64,000 nucleotides of DNA, taken from positions 1 to 64,000 of the forward strand of contig JBFMFC010000003.1 in the NCBI GenBank assembly GCA_040752195.1, given 5' to 3'. A program made the translations under genes and the position numbers. This stretch comes from DSNY01 sp040752195 (GTDB lineage: Bacteria; Pseudomonadota; Gammaproteobacteria; Burkholderiales; Burkholderiaceae_F). Of this stretch, positions 1-10,825 are shown piece after piece. The notes under the pieces were generated by a model. It did no database searches and had not been told where the DNA came from. It was given only the letters and a program-made list of their open reading frames with translations. Position 1 is the stretch's first letter, and each line of letters opens with the position of its first letter.

Positions 1-1834
<1,834 letters not shown>

Positions 1835-1838
<4 letters not shown>

Positions 1839-2143
1839 GCTTCCTCCATCACGCACTGCAGCGGATGCTGATGCTGGCGTGAATAACTGCAAACCTGCTC
1901 GACCTTGCTGGCGGCGATGTCGCGCGGGTAGACCCCGCACACACCGCGGCCCTCATGATGCACCTTCAGCATGATCTGGGTCGCCTGCTCGCGCCCTTTG
2001 CCGAAGAACTTCTGCAGAACGCCCACGACGAACTCCATCGGTGTGAAATCGTCGTTGAGCAGGACCACCTGATACATCGGTGGTGGCTTGACGCGAGAAG
2101 CCTGCTTCTCGACGACCGTGCCTTCGCCGATCCGCTCAGTCAT
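1835..2143 (-). CDS. clpS: ATP-dependent Clp protease adaptor ClpS
   Basis: This 102-aa protein is the adaptor that binds the ClpA N-domain and delivers substrates with N-terminal Leu, Phe, Trp or Tyr. The family core is clear: PPPMYQVVLLNDDFTPMEFV followed by a VHHEGRGVCGVYPRDIA segment and a C-terminal helix. The length is typical. It is the first gene of a clpS-clpA operon whose stop overlaps the clpA start by four bases. A variable N-terminal tail of about 20 residues precedes the core, as in other betaproteobacterial ClpS proteins. Confidence 0.97.
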
Positions 2144-2196
2144 GAGGCCATTCTAGAAAATTCGCTCGCCCCTCACGGGATCCGATAAGCGTGCCA

Positions 2197-2224
2197 ATCA
2201 TAAGTTATCTCGGCGACCTGTCGG
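2197..2224 (-). promoter_or_regulatory. possible clpS-clpA promoter
   Basis: On the minus strand CCGACA (2219-2224) and TATGAT (2197-2202) are separated by 16 bases and lie about 54 bases upstream of the clpS ATG. Four of six and five of six bases match the sigma-70 -35 and -10 consensus. Assignment rests on position and similarity only. Confidence 0.35.
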
Positions 2225-2460
2225 AGCGCGGGCGGCGCCCGGTCCCGTCCGCCGATCCGCTTCCGCCGCACCCCCGTCCGGTGCAACGCGACGCGCCCCG
2301 CGTTGCCGCGTCATCGCGGACGTGCCCGGGGGTTTGTGTTCCCGCCCCCGCGCGGGCGGATCCGCGTGCCGCCCGCCCGCAGCCGGGCGGTTTCCGCTGC
2401 GCTGTCGCTCGGGCGCTACGACCGGGACCGCGGCCCCCCGGTTCCCGGTGGTCCAAGGCC

Positions 2461-2489
2461 TTGACGCGCGGCAACCGACCTCGAAGAAT
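2461..2489 (+). promoter_or_regulatory. candidate promoter of the cold-shock gene
   Basis: TTGACG (2461-2466) and AAGAAT (2484-2489) are spaced by 17 bases. The -35 matches consensus at five positions and the -10 at four. Initiation near 2496 would give a 5' UTR of about 155 nt, close to that of E. coli cspA, which fits regulation by mRNA structure at low temperature. That regulation is inferred from the family. Confidence 0.45.
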
Positions 2490-2650
2490 GCAGCGTCCGT
2501 CCGCAAGAGCAACAAGGCGAACGACGGATCGTCGGCGGGTTTGCGTCTCCCGCGCACTGCTGGCGTGGAGAGGAGTCGAGGAAACACCGCAGCCGCGTGC
2601 CGCGGCGCGCCATGACCCCTCGCGTGAGGATGCAGGAAGAGGAAGGCTCT

Positions 2651-2857
2651 ATGGCAACAGGTACCGTCAAGTGGTTCAACGACGCGAAGGGGTACGGCTT
2701 CATCACGCCGGACGACGGCGGCGAAGATCTGTTCGCCCATTTTTCGGCGATCCAGATGAACGGCTTCAAGACGCTGAAGGAGGGTCAAAAGGTCGTTTTC
2801 GAAGTCGTCCAGGGTCCAAAGGGCAAGCAGGCGTCGAACATCACGACCGGCAGCTAG
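2651..2857 (+). CDS. CspA-family cold-shock / nucleic-acid chaperone protein
   Basis: A 68-aa single cold-shock domain protein that binds single-stranded RNA and DNA and can melt mRNA secondary structure. RNP1 (KGYGFI, residues 13-18) and RNP2 (LFAHFS, residues 27-32) are both intact, and the start MATGTVKWFND is the family norm. GGAAGAGGAAGG lies just upstream of the ATG as ribosome binding site. It is monocistronic, followed by a strong terminator shared with the convergent icd gene. Which paralogue (CspA, CspD or other) cannot be told from one copy. Confidence 0.96.
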   Translation: MATGTVKWFNDAKGYGFITPDDGGEDLFAHFSAIQMNGFKTLKEGQKVVFEVVQGPKGKQASNITTGS

Positions 2858-2902
2858 CGCCCGGCGCCGACCCGATCATGGATCGGGTCCGATTCGTCGA
2901 CG

Positions 2903-2928
2903 AAAAACCCCGCCTCGGCGGGGTTTTT
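2903..2928. terminator. bidirectional intrinsic terminator between csp and icd
   Basis: AAAAACCCCGCC, a short loop and GGCGGGGTTTTT form a perfect GC-rich stem flanked by an A run on one side and a T run on the other. It can therefore terminate transcription from both convergent genes. Confidence 0.88.
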
Positions 2929-2950
2929 CTTTGAGCGGTCGGCCGCTCGA

Positions 2951-4198
<1,248 letters not shown>

Positions 4199-4419
4199 GA
4201 GGTCTCCGCTGGTCTTTCGCTCGTTGTTCTCCGTTCCGGTCAACCGGCTCTCTCGTCCGTTGCCCCGCCCGGTCCGGCGAGTTTACTCGCCGGGTGCGAG
4301 CGAACGGGTCAACCCGGCCGGCGGCGGCGCCGTTATCGTCTCGACGAGTCCTCGTCCGCGATCGCCCGCTCGGGCCATCGTCGTCACGCTTCAAGTCAGG
4401 TCACACAGGGAGAAACCGC

Positions 4420-4644
4420 ATGACCAAACTGCTTGCTGCCATCGTCTCGACGCTGTTCGCCGGTGCCGTGTTCGCGCAGGCCCAGCCAGCCACCCCTGCA
4501 ACGCCCGCGCAGCCGGCCGCGCCCGCCAAGGCGGAAGCCAAGGGCGAGGCCAAGGGCGAAACCAAGAAGGTCACCAAGAAGACCAAGGCCAAGGCGAAAG
4601 CCAAGAAGTCCGGCGACGCCAAGCCGGCCGAAGCCAAGAAGTAA
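4420..4644 (+). CDS. small secreted Lys/Ala/Pro-rich protein, function unknown
   Basis: A 74-aa product with a clear signal peptide (MTKLLAAIVSTLFAGAVFAQ, cleavage near residue 18-20). A Pro/Ala-Thr stretch (21-36) follows, then a strongly basic tail of repeated KAEAKGEAKGE and KTKAKAKAKK type. The mature part has no hydrophobic core and is probably disordered. AGGGAGAAACC sits before the ATG and a good terminator follows the stop, so it looks like a real single-gene unit. I recognise no family; binding to an acidic envelope polymer is possible but unproven. Confidence 0.72.
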   Translation: MTKLLAAIVSTLFAGAVFAQAQPATPATPAQPAAPAKAEAKGEAKGETKKVTKKTKAKAKAKKSGDAKPAEAKK

Positions 4645-4663
4645 TCGAGCCGCGCGATCGGCG

Positions 4664-4688
4664 AAGGCAGGGGCGACCCTGCCTTTTT
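4664..4688 (+). terminator. intrinsic terminator of the Lys/Ala-rich gene
   Basis: AAGGCAGGG, loop GCGA and CCCTGCCTT followed by TTT form a nine-base-pair stem with a U tract, 19 bases after the stop codon. Confidence 0.82.
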
Positions 4689-4767
4689 CGTTCCAGCGCC
4701 GCCGCTTCATCGCTATAGCGCCAGCCCGCTTCCTTACAATGCGTGCGCCTCGCTACCGTCGCCCCCG

Positions 4768-5226
4768 ATGAAGTTCACCGCGCTTCGCAACCGCCTGTTC
4801 ACCTTTGCACTGACGCTGGCCTGCATCGCGCCGGCAGCCGGCCAGGGACCGCAACCGCCGCTTCCGACGACCAAACTGAGCGCCGGCATTCACCTGATCA
4901 CCGCCGAGGTCGCCGCCACGGATCCGGGCCGCATGCGCGGTCTGATGTTCCGCGAGTCGCTCGCACCAAACCACGGAATGCTGTTCGTGTTCGATCAGAA
5001 GGCGATCCATTGCATGTGGATGCGCAACACGCTGATCCCGCTGTCGGTCGCGTTCATCGACGACGACGGCGCGGTCGTCAACATCGAGGACATGGCGCCG
5101 CGCACCGAAACCAGTCACTGCGCGCAGCGCCCGGTGCGCTTCGCACTCGAAATGGAAAAGGGCTGGTTCGCCAAGCGCGGTATCGGCCCGGGCGCAAAGC
5201 TCACGGGACTGCCGCGCCCGCGCTAG
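4768..5226 (+). CDS. DUF192 family exported protein
   Basis: A 152-aa protein with an N-terminal signal peptide (cleavage after the Ala-rich segment near residue 25) and a DUF192 domain covering most of the rest. Family hallmarks are RMRGLMFRESLAPNHGMLFVF, HCMWMRNTLIPLSVAFID and GAVVNIEDMAP. The biochemical role of DUF192 is not established. A TACAAT hexamer at 4736-4741 may be its -10 box. The next gene is convergent and carries its own terminator. Confidence 0.9.
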   Translation: MKFTALRNRLFTFALTLACIAPAAGQGPQPPLPTTKLSAGIHLITAEVAATDPGRMRGLMFRESLAPNHGMLFVFDQKAIHCMWMRNTLIPLSVAFIDDDGAVVNIEDMAPRTETSHCAQRPVRFALEMEKGWFAKRGIGPGAKLTGLPRPR

Positions 5227-5247
5227 CGGCGCAGCCGCGCTGTGCAG

Positions 5248-5272
5248 AAAAAAGGGGCCATGCCGGCCCCTT
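5248..5272 (-). terminator. intrinsic terminator of the urate-oxidase-N-like gene
   Basis: Read on the minus strand: AAGGGGCC, loop GGCAT, GGCCCCTT and a run of T. It lies 26 bases past the stop of the gene at 5299-5892. Confidence 0.78.
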
Positions 5273-5298
5273 CGCGCTCACCGCCAGCGAGCGGCGCC

Positions 5299-5892
5299 TT
5301 ACAGCCCGCCGTTCTGCTGCGCCACCATGCAGTAAAGCATCGGAATCGACAGCATCGTGTTGAATCGCGAGGTCAGCATCCCGATGCGCGCGGCCTTCGC
5401 TTTCGTGTCGGCGTCGACCTGCACGATGCCAAGCGCCTTCTTCTGGTTCGGCCAGATGATGAACCATACGTTGAAAGCCATGATCAGCGCGAGCCACATG
5501 CCGATGCCGATCGGATGCACCCCCTTGGTGAAAGCCAGCGCCTGCAGCAGATAACCGTTCATCCACGCCAGCAGCAGGCCAGTCACCACCGTCGCGAGCG
5601 CCGCCCAGCGGAACCAGAACAGCGCGGCCGGCGCGATCACCTTGCTGACCGCCGGCTTCTGCTCGTCGGGGATCTTCGGCATCGACGGTGTCTGCACGAA
5701 ATTGAAGTACCACAGCAGTCCGATCCACATCACGCCCGACAGCACGTGCAGCCAGCGCATGAAAAAGCGCGACCACCCCATGTCGAGCGCAATGTACTGA
5801 CCCGTTAACGCACCGGTCAGCAGCACGATGATCACGAGCAGAACGACCCCGGCCGTCACCGTGCGGCCCAGCGATTGAAAGATGGCTCCCAT
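5299..5892 (-). CDS. urate oxidase N-terminal domain-like integral membrane protein
   Basis: A 197-aa membrane protein with four to five hydrophobic segments. It contains RWLHVLSGVMWIGLLWYFNF, a segment typical of the Urate_ox_N (PuuD N-terminal) family, and VWFIIWPNQKKALG later. The cytochrome c domain of full-length urate hydroxylase PuuD is absent, so urate oxidation cannot be assumed. The start MGAIFQSL was chosen over an ATG eight codons upstream because GAGGGGAG lies just before it. No purine genes are nearby. Confidence 0.72.
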   Translation of the reverse strand: MGAIFQSLGRTVTAGVVLLVIIVLLTGALTGQYIALDMGWSRFFMRWLHVLSGVMWIGLLWYFNFVQTPSMPKIPDEQKPAVSKVIAPAALFWFRWAALATVVTGLLLAWMNGYLLQALAFTKGVHPIGIGMWLALIMAFNVWFIIWPNQKKALGIVQVDADTKAKAARIGMLTSRFNTMLSIPMLYCMVAQQNGGL

Positions 5893-6011
5893 CTGCGACT
5901 CCCCTCGTAAAAACACCCGCGGCCGCGCCTGCGCTGCGTGTTGTCTGCGGCCACCCGATCAAGGGCCGCGAATCTAGCACAGGCTTGCCCGCGAATTCTC
6001 AGCGCGTTGCC

Positions 6012-7388
6012 TCAGTAGCTGTCCTCGACGCGCGCGCGCGCGCCGCCCTCGGCGAAGCGGATGTCGAGTCGTTCGCCGCGAGCGAGCGAGCGGCCGTCGC
6101 GCACGACCCGGCCCGAGGCGTCGCGCACGACGCTGTAGCCGCGCGCCAGCACGGCAAGCGGATCGAGCGCCTGCAACCGTGCTTCGAGCCGTGCGAGTCT
6201 GATCCGGTCGGCGTGTACGCGCGCCGTCGCCGCCGCGGTCAGGCGGCCGACGATCGCCTGCACCCGCTGCACCGAGCGCAACGGCGCGGGTGTGGCCTGC
6301 GCCAGCCGCCGCAAGGCGCCGGCCAGGCGCTGGCGACGCGCCTCGGCGATCCGGGCTGCGGCATTCGCCAGACGGGTGCGGCTCTCGAACACGCGCAGCT
6401 CGAGCCCGCGCAACGGTGCGCGCGGCGCGCCGAGCGCGCGCTGCGCGTAGTCCAGACGCTGCTGCGCGCGCTCGAAGGCCGAGACGAGCCGTCTGCGCAG
6501 CGCGGCGACGCGTTCGGCGAGCGCAGCGAGCAGCGCGTCGCGCTCGGGCGCCACGAGTTCGGCCGCCGCAGTCGGCGTCGCCGCGCGCAGATCGGCGGCG
6601 AAGTCGGCGATCGTGTAGTCCGACTCGTGGCCGACACCGACGATCACGGGAACGCGGCAGGCGCGGATCGCGCGCGCGACGGACTCCTCGTTGAACGCCC
6701 AGAGATCCTCGATCGATCCGCCGCCGCGCACCAGCAGCAGCGCATCGACCTCGGCACGCCGGCTCACGGTCTCGATCATCGCCGCGATGCGTTCGCCCGC
6801 ACCCGCGCCTTGCACCGGGACCGGATAGACGATCACTCGCAGGTACGGCGCGCGCCGGACGAGCGTGGTCACCACGTCGCGCAATGCGGCTGCCTGCAGC
6901 GAGGTGACGACGCCGATCGCGCGCGGGAACCGCGGCAGCTCGCGCTTGCGCGCCTCGTCGAACAGTCCCTCGGCGGCAAGCCGTGCCTTGAGCCGTAGAA
7001 ACTCCTCGAACAGCCGGCCCGCCCCGCCGCGGCGCATCGACTCGAGCGTGAGCTGATACTCGCCGCGTGGCTCGTACAGCCCGACTTGCGCGAGCACTTC
7101 GACCGCGTCGCCGTCGCGCGGCGCGAAGTCCACGAGCGCGTTACGGCCGCGGAACATCACGCAGCGCACCTGCGCAGCGTCGTCCTTCAGGGTCAGGTAC
7201 CAGTGCCCGCTCGCGGCCCGCATGAAGTTGGCGATCTCGCCGCGGACCCGCACCAGCGGGAAACTCCGCGACAGGAACCCAGCAACGGCGCGGTTGAGCA
7301 GGGAAACCGTCAGCGTTTCCCGCGCCGTTGCTGAATTTTCTTGGCCGGATTCAAGCGCCATGCGGGTTTCCGGGACGAAGCTATCCAC
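6012..7388 (-). CDS. xseA: exodeoxyribonuclease VII large subunit
   Basis: A 458-aa catalytic subunit of exonuclease VII, which degrades single-stranded DNA from both ends. The N-terminal OB fold (VRGEIANFMRAASGHWYLTLKDD, near 48-70) and the central domain (FPRAIGVVTS, LLVRGGGSIEDLW and VGHESDYTIADFAADLRAATPTAAAELV) are intact. An Arg/Ala-rich coiled coil follows, and the short tail LARGYSVVRDASG is typical. The start may instead be the Met at residue 11. The small subunit gene xseB lies 33 kb away at 40.4 kb, as usual. Confidence 0.96.
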   Translation of the reverse strand: MDSFVPETRMALESGQENSATARETLTVSLLNRAVAGFLSRSFPLVRVRGEIANFMRAASGHWYLTLKDDAAQVRCVMFRGRNALVDFAPRDGDAVEVLAQVGLYEPRGEYQLTLESMRRGGAGRLFEEFLRLKARLAAEGLFDEARKRELPRFPRAIGVVTSLQAAALRDVVTTLVRRAPYLRVIVYPVPVQGAGAGERIAAMIETVSRRAEVDALLLVRGGGSIEDLWAFNEESVARAIRACRVPVIVGVGHESDYTIADFAADLRAATPTAAAELVAPERDALLAALAERVAALRRRLVSAFERAQQRLDYAQRALGAPRAPLRGLELRVFESRTRLANAAARIAEARRQRLAGALRRLAQATPAPLRSVQRVQAIVGRLTAAATARVHADRIRLARLEARLQALDPLAVLARGYSVVRDASGRVVRDGRSLARGERLDIRFAEGGARARVEDSY

Positions 7389-7652
7389 ACCACCGCGCCG
7401 CTGCTCGCGCGGTCCCGCGGAGGCGGCAGGCGCCCCTCATCCCTTCAGACAACTCTTTGATTTTCATGCGTTTCTGTCCTTGCCTAAGCACCGTGCAGGG
7501 CGCCGAAAACGCGCGCTGACGCGGGCTTGCCGCGCGTCGGCACGGGTTGTTCACATCCTTGTCCACAGGTTCTGTGGAAATTTGCCCACCCTTTGCGAGC
7601 CACTAAACTGCCGGCTTTGTTCGCCGCACTTGCATCGGGAAGGACTCCGCTT

Positions 7653-8270
7653 TTGTTTGCGATCGTACAAGCCATCGGCTGGCCGATCTGGCCGCTCATC
7701 ATCGCCTCGATCGTCGCGCTCGCGCTGATCATCGAGCGCAGCGCCGCGTTGCGGCGCGCGCGGGTCGTTCCCGCCACCTTGCTACAGGACGTGCTGTCCC
7801 TGCACGCACGGCGCCAGGTCACGCCGGACGTGATCGCCAAGCTCGAGCAGAACTCGCCGCTCGGCCGCGTTCTCGCGGCGGCGTTGCGCAACGAGCGCGC
7901 ACCGCGCGACATCGCGGGCGAGGCGGTCGCCAACGCGGGCAGCCACGTCGCGCACGACCTGTCGCGCTACCTGACGCTGCTCGGTTCGATCGGATCGATC
8001 GCTCCGCTGCTCGGGCTGCTCGGGACGGTGATCGGCATGATCGAGATCTTCGCCTCGCAGCAGGCGGGTTCCAACCCGCAGCAGCTCGCGCACGGCATCT
8101 CGATCGCGCTTTACTGCACCGCGTTCGGCATCATCGTCGCCGTCCCCGCGGTGCTGTTTTACCGCCACTTCCGGACTCGCGTCGAGGACATGCTGGTCGA
8201 CATGGAGGATCAGGCGCAGCGCCTGCTCGACACGCTGTACAACGAGCGGTTGCTCGCCCGGGGCGGCTGA
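7653..8270 (+). CDS. exbB: MotA/TolQ/ExbB proton channel family protein
   Basis: A 205-aa inner-membrane proton-channel subunit that, with ExbD, energises outer-membrane processes from the proton motive force. A TTG start is chosen because GGGAAGGA lies eight bases upstream and it gives the usual N terminus just before the first membrane helix (WPIWPLIIASIVALALIIERS). The second and third helices contain the family signatures GSIGSIAPLLGLLGTVIGMI and a C-terminal helix ending in AVPAVLFY. Its stop overlaps the exbD ATG by one base. Confidence 0.88.
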   Translation: MFAIVQAIGWPIWPLIIASIVALALIIERSAALRRARVVPATLLQDVLSLHARRQVTPDVIAKLEQNSPLGRVLAAALRNERAPRDIAGEAVANAGSHVAHDLSRYLTLLGSIGSIAPLLGLLGTVIGMIEIFASQQAGSNPQQLAHGISIALYCTAFGIIVAVPAVLFYRHFRTRVEDMLVDMEDQAQRLLDTLYNERLLARGG

Positions 8271-8698
8271 TGCGCTTCCGCCGCCCGCTGAACGAGGAAC
8301 CGGAAGTGAACCTGATTCCTCTGATCGACGTCATGCTGATCGTTCTGATCTTCCTCGCGGTCAGCACGACCTACGCCCGTTTCGCCGAGTTGCAGATCGA
8401 GCTGCCGCGCGCCGACGCGACCCAGACACAAAACCGGCCCAACGAGATCCAGATCGGCATCACGGCCGACGGCCGCGTCGCGATCGATCGCGCGCTGACA
8501 CCGTTCACCGACGCCGCCGCGTTCGCCGAGGTACTGCAGCGCGCCGCCAAGGGACGGACGAGCCCCCTGCTGGTCATCAACGCCGACGCGCAGGCGCCGC
8601 ACCAGGCGGTGATCAACGTGATGGAGGCGGCGCGGCTCGCCGGCTTGCCGCGCATCAGCTTCGCAACGCAGCGGCAGTCCGCGGCCGCTGGCAAGTAG
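8270..8698 (+). CDS. exbD: ExbD/TolR family biopolymer transport protein
   Basis: A 142-aa protein with a short cytoplasmic N terminus, one membrane helix carrying the conserved Asp (NLIPLIDVMLIVLIFLAVST) and a periplasmic domain. It partners the ExbB homologue directly upstream. No tonB or tolA is in reach, so whether this pair serves TonB, Tol or another system cannot be told. The pair lies directly before lpxK, an arrangement known in betaproteobacteria. Confidence 0.92.
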   Translation: MRFRRPLNEEPEVNLIPLIDVMLIVLIFLAVSTTYARFAELQIELPRADATQTQNRPNEIQIGITADGRVAIDRALTPFTDAAAFAEVLQRAAKGRTSPLLVINADAQAPHQAVINVMEAARLAGLPRISFATQRQSAAAGK

Positions 8699-8709
8699 GC
8701 GCGCGGGCC

Positions 8710-9825
8710 ATGCCGATCCGCGCGCATCTGCAGCGAGCGCTGATCCGGCTGTGGCAGAAGCGCGGTCTCGGTGCGCGGCTGCTCTATCCGCTGACCCTGC
8801 TGCACCGCGCCTGGCGCGCATTCGACGATTGGCGTTATCGCACCGGGCTGGCGCGTGCCCATCGCGTCGGCGTGCCGGTCGTCGTGGTCGGCAATCTGTA
8901 CGTCGGCGGCACCGGCAAGACGCCGCTGGCGATCGAGATCGTGCGCGAGCTGAAGTCGCGCGGCTGGCACCCGGGCATCGTCGCGCGCGGCTACGGAGCA
9001 GCCGCGCGTGAAGCGCGCGAAGTCGACCCGCGCGGCTCGGCGCGCGACTTCGGCGACGAGCCGTTGCTGATGGCCAATGCCGCAGGCGTTCCGGTCGCGG
9101 TCGGTCGCGATCGCGTCGCCGCCGCCAGACTGTTGCGCAACCTGCACCCGCGCGTCGACGTGATCGTCACCGACGACGGCCTGCAGCACCGCCGGCTCGC
9201 GCGCGACGTGGAGATCGCGGTAATCCATTACCGCGGTCTGGGCAACGGCTGGCTGCTGCCCGCGGGTCCGCTGCGCGACCCGCCCGAGCGGCTGCAGGAC
9301 GTGAGCGCAGTCGTTTTCCACGGCGACATCCTGCCGGTACGCATCTATTCGCCGCACTTCTTCATGCGGACACAGCTCGGCACGGTTTACGCGCTGAAGG
9401 ATCCGTCGCGCAGGATCGAGCTGGCCGAGCTGGCGAGCGAGCAGCGCGACAAGGGCGTGCGCCTGCTCGCCGCCGCCGGCATCGGCATGCCGGACCGTTT
9501 CTTCGCGATGCTGCGCGCGCACGGGCTGCAGTTCGACGAGCTGCCGCTGCCCGACCACTACGACTACGCCGCCAACCCGTTCGCCAACCGCCACTTCGAC
9601 TGCGCGCTGATCACCGAAAAGGACGCCGTAAAATGCCGCGCCAATCCGGCGCTCGCGGCCGACGGCCGCATCTGCGTCGTGCCGCTGCAGACGACGGTGC
9701 ACGCAGCGCTGATCGACCTGATCGAACAACGCATCCGCGCGGTTGCGCACGCGGAAGGAGCGCACGCAGCGCGCGCGGAAGAGTTCAGCAAAGCGAAGGT
9801 TGCCGATGGATCACCGACTGCTTGA
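8710..9825 (+). CDS. lpxK: tetraacyldisaccharide 4'-kinase
   Basis: A 371-aa inner-membrane-associated kinase that phosphorylates the 4' position of the lipid A disaccharide. The N-terminal membrane-associated helix is followed by Walker A GNLYVGGTGKTP at residues 61-72, the motif GDEPLLMA, and DDGLQHRRLARDVEIAVI with the catalytic Asp. Length is slightly above the E. coli enzyme (328 aa), mostly at the C terminus. It starts 11 bases after exbD, and its last 20 bases overlap the trm112-like gene. Confidence 0.96.
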   Translation: MPIRAHLQRALIRLWQKRGLGARLLYPLTLLHRAWRAFDDWRYRTGLARAHRVGVPVVVVGNLYVGGTGKTPLAIEIVRELKSRGWHPGIVARGYGAAAREAREVDPRGSARDFGDEPLLMANAAGVPVAVGRDRVAAARLLRNLHPRVDVIVTDDGLQHRRLARDVEIAVIHYRGLGNGWLLPAGPLRDPPERLQDVSAVVFHGDILPVRIYSPHFFMRTQLGTVYALKDPSRRIELAELASEQRDKGVRLLAAAGIGMPDRFFAMLRAHGLQFDELPLPDHYDYAANPFANRHFDCALITEKDAVKCRANPALAADGRICVVPLQTTVHAALIDLIEQRIRAVAHAEGAHAARAEEFSKAKVADGSPTA

Positions 9826-9988
9826 AATCCTCGTTTGCCCGGTCACCAAGGGCCCGCTCGAGTACGACAAGGAGCGGCAGGAACTCATCTCACGCTCCGC
9901 CGGACTGGCCTATCCGATTCGCGACGGGATTCCGGTGATGCTCGAAAGCGAGGCGCGCCGGCTCGACGAGCCTGCGCCGCCAAAGTGA
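9806..9988 (+). CDS. Trm112/YcaR family protein
   Basis: A 60-aa protein of the Trm112 family: MDHRLLEILVCPVTKGPLEY, then LAYPIRDGIPVML. Only one of the Cys residues of the zinc-binding type is present, as in many bacterial members. Eukaryotic Trm112 activates methyltransferases; the role in bacteria is unclear, but the position between lpxK and kdsB is highly conserved. It overlaps lpxK by 20 bases and precedes kdsB by 31. Confidence 0.93.
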   Translation: MDHRLLEILVCPVTKGPLEYDKERQELISRSAGLAYPIRDGIPVMLESEARRLDEPAPPK

Positions 9989-10019
9989 CCGTGCCGCGGT
10001 ACCGAGCCGTTTAACGCCG

Positions 10020-10793
10020 ATGACCGTCCCGCGGTTCGTCGCGATCGTGCCGGCGCGGCTGGCGTCGACGCGGCTGCCGCGCAAGCCGCTCGCCGATCTC
10101 GGCGGCGTACCGATGGTCGTCCGCGTCGCGCGGCGGGCGGCGGCCGCAGGCGCGCAGCGGGTCGTCGTCGCCGCCGACAGCGAAGAGATCGCCGGCGCGT
10201 GTCGCGGGTACGGCATCGAGGCCGTACTGACCTCACCCGAACACCCGACCGGAACCGACCGCCTCGCCGAAGCCTGCGCGCTGCTCGGCCTGGCCGACGA
10301 TACGATCGTCGTCAACGTGCAGGGCGACGAGCCGCTGATCCCGCCCACGGTGATCGCCGACGTGGCGGCGCTGCTCGCGCGTGCGCCGGATTGCGCGATC
10401 GCCACCGCCGCGCATCCGCTGCACGACGCCGCCGAGTTCTTCAGCGCGAACGTCGTCAAGGTGGTCGTCGACCGCGCGAATTGCGCGCTGCTGTTTTCGC
10501 GCGCGCCGATCCCGTGGGCACGCGATGCATTCGCCGCCGATCGCGAAACGCTGCCGGCCGGGCTTCCGGCCCTGCGGCACGTCGGGCTGTACGCCTATCG
10601 GGCCGCCTTCCTGCGCGCCTACCCGCGGCTCGAACGCGACCCGCTCGAAATCTTCGAGAGCCTCGAGCAACTGCGGGCGCTCGCGCACGGCTACCGCATC
10701 GCCGTGCTCATGCTCGAGGGGGCACTGCCGCCCGGTGTCGACACGCCCGAGGACCTCGAACGCGCGCGCGCCGCGATCGCCGGGCAAAGCTAG
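10020..10793 (+). CDS. kdsB: 3-deoxy-manno-octulosonate cytidylyltransferase
   Basis: A 257-aa enzyme that makes CMP-KDO for the lipopolysaccharide inner core. The nucleotide-binding start VAIVPARLASTRLPRKPLAD, the substrate motif SPEHPTGTDRLAEA, and VNVQGDEPLIPP are all present, as is HVGLYAYRAAFL. Together with lpxK it forms a lipid A/KDO cluster, and the expected length is about 250 aa. Confidence 0.97.
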   Translation: MTVPRFVAIVPARLASTRLPRKPLADLGGVPMVVRVARRAAAAGAQRVVVAADSEEIAGACRGYGIEAVLTSPEHPTGTDRLAEACALLGLADDTIVVNVQGDEPLIPPTVIADVAALLARAPDCAIATAAHPLHDAAEFFSANVVKVVVDRANCALLFSRAPIPWARDAFAADRETLPAGLPALRHVGLYAYRAAFLRAYPRLERDPLEIFESLEQLRALAHGYRIAVLMLEGALPPGVDTPEDLERARAAIAGQS

Positions 10794-10825
10794 ACTGCGC
10801 GCCTCTTCCCGGAGGAGGACAGGAA

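Larger units (their letters stand above)
2144..2650. other. 507-bp divergent intergenic region between clpS and the cold-shock gene
   Basis: No coding sequence was recognised here; the open frames are uninterrupted because of high GC and resemble no known family. The stretch holds candidate promoters for both flanking genes and a long GC-rich leader for the cold-shock gene. Such a leader fits the roughly 150-nt structured 5' UTRs known for cspA-type mRNAs. No repeat or RNA gene was recognised. Confidence 0.6.

Noticed and set aside
5299..5892. Complete urate hydroxylase PuuD
   Set aside because: Only the membrane N-terminal domain is present; the C-terminal cytochrome c domain and its CxxCH motif are missing, and there are no purine catabolism genes nearby.
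7381..7585. DnaA-box-like sequences (CTATCCACA, TTGTCCACA and TGTGGAAAT) between xseA and exbB, possible origin
   Set aside because: None matches the TTWTNCACA consensus fully, no AT-rich unwinding region or dnaA/gyrB/rpmH context is present, so an origin is not supported.
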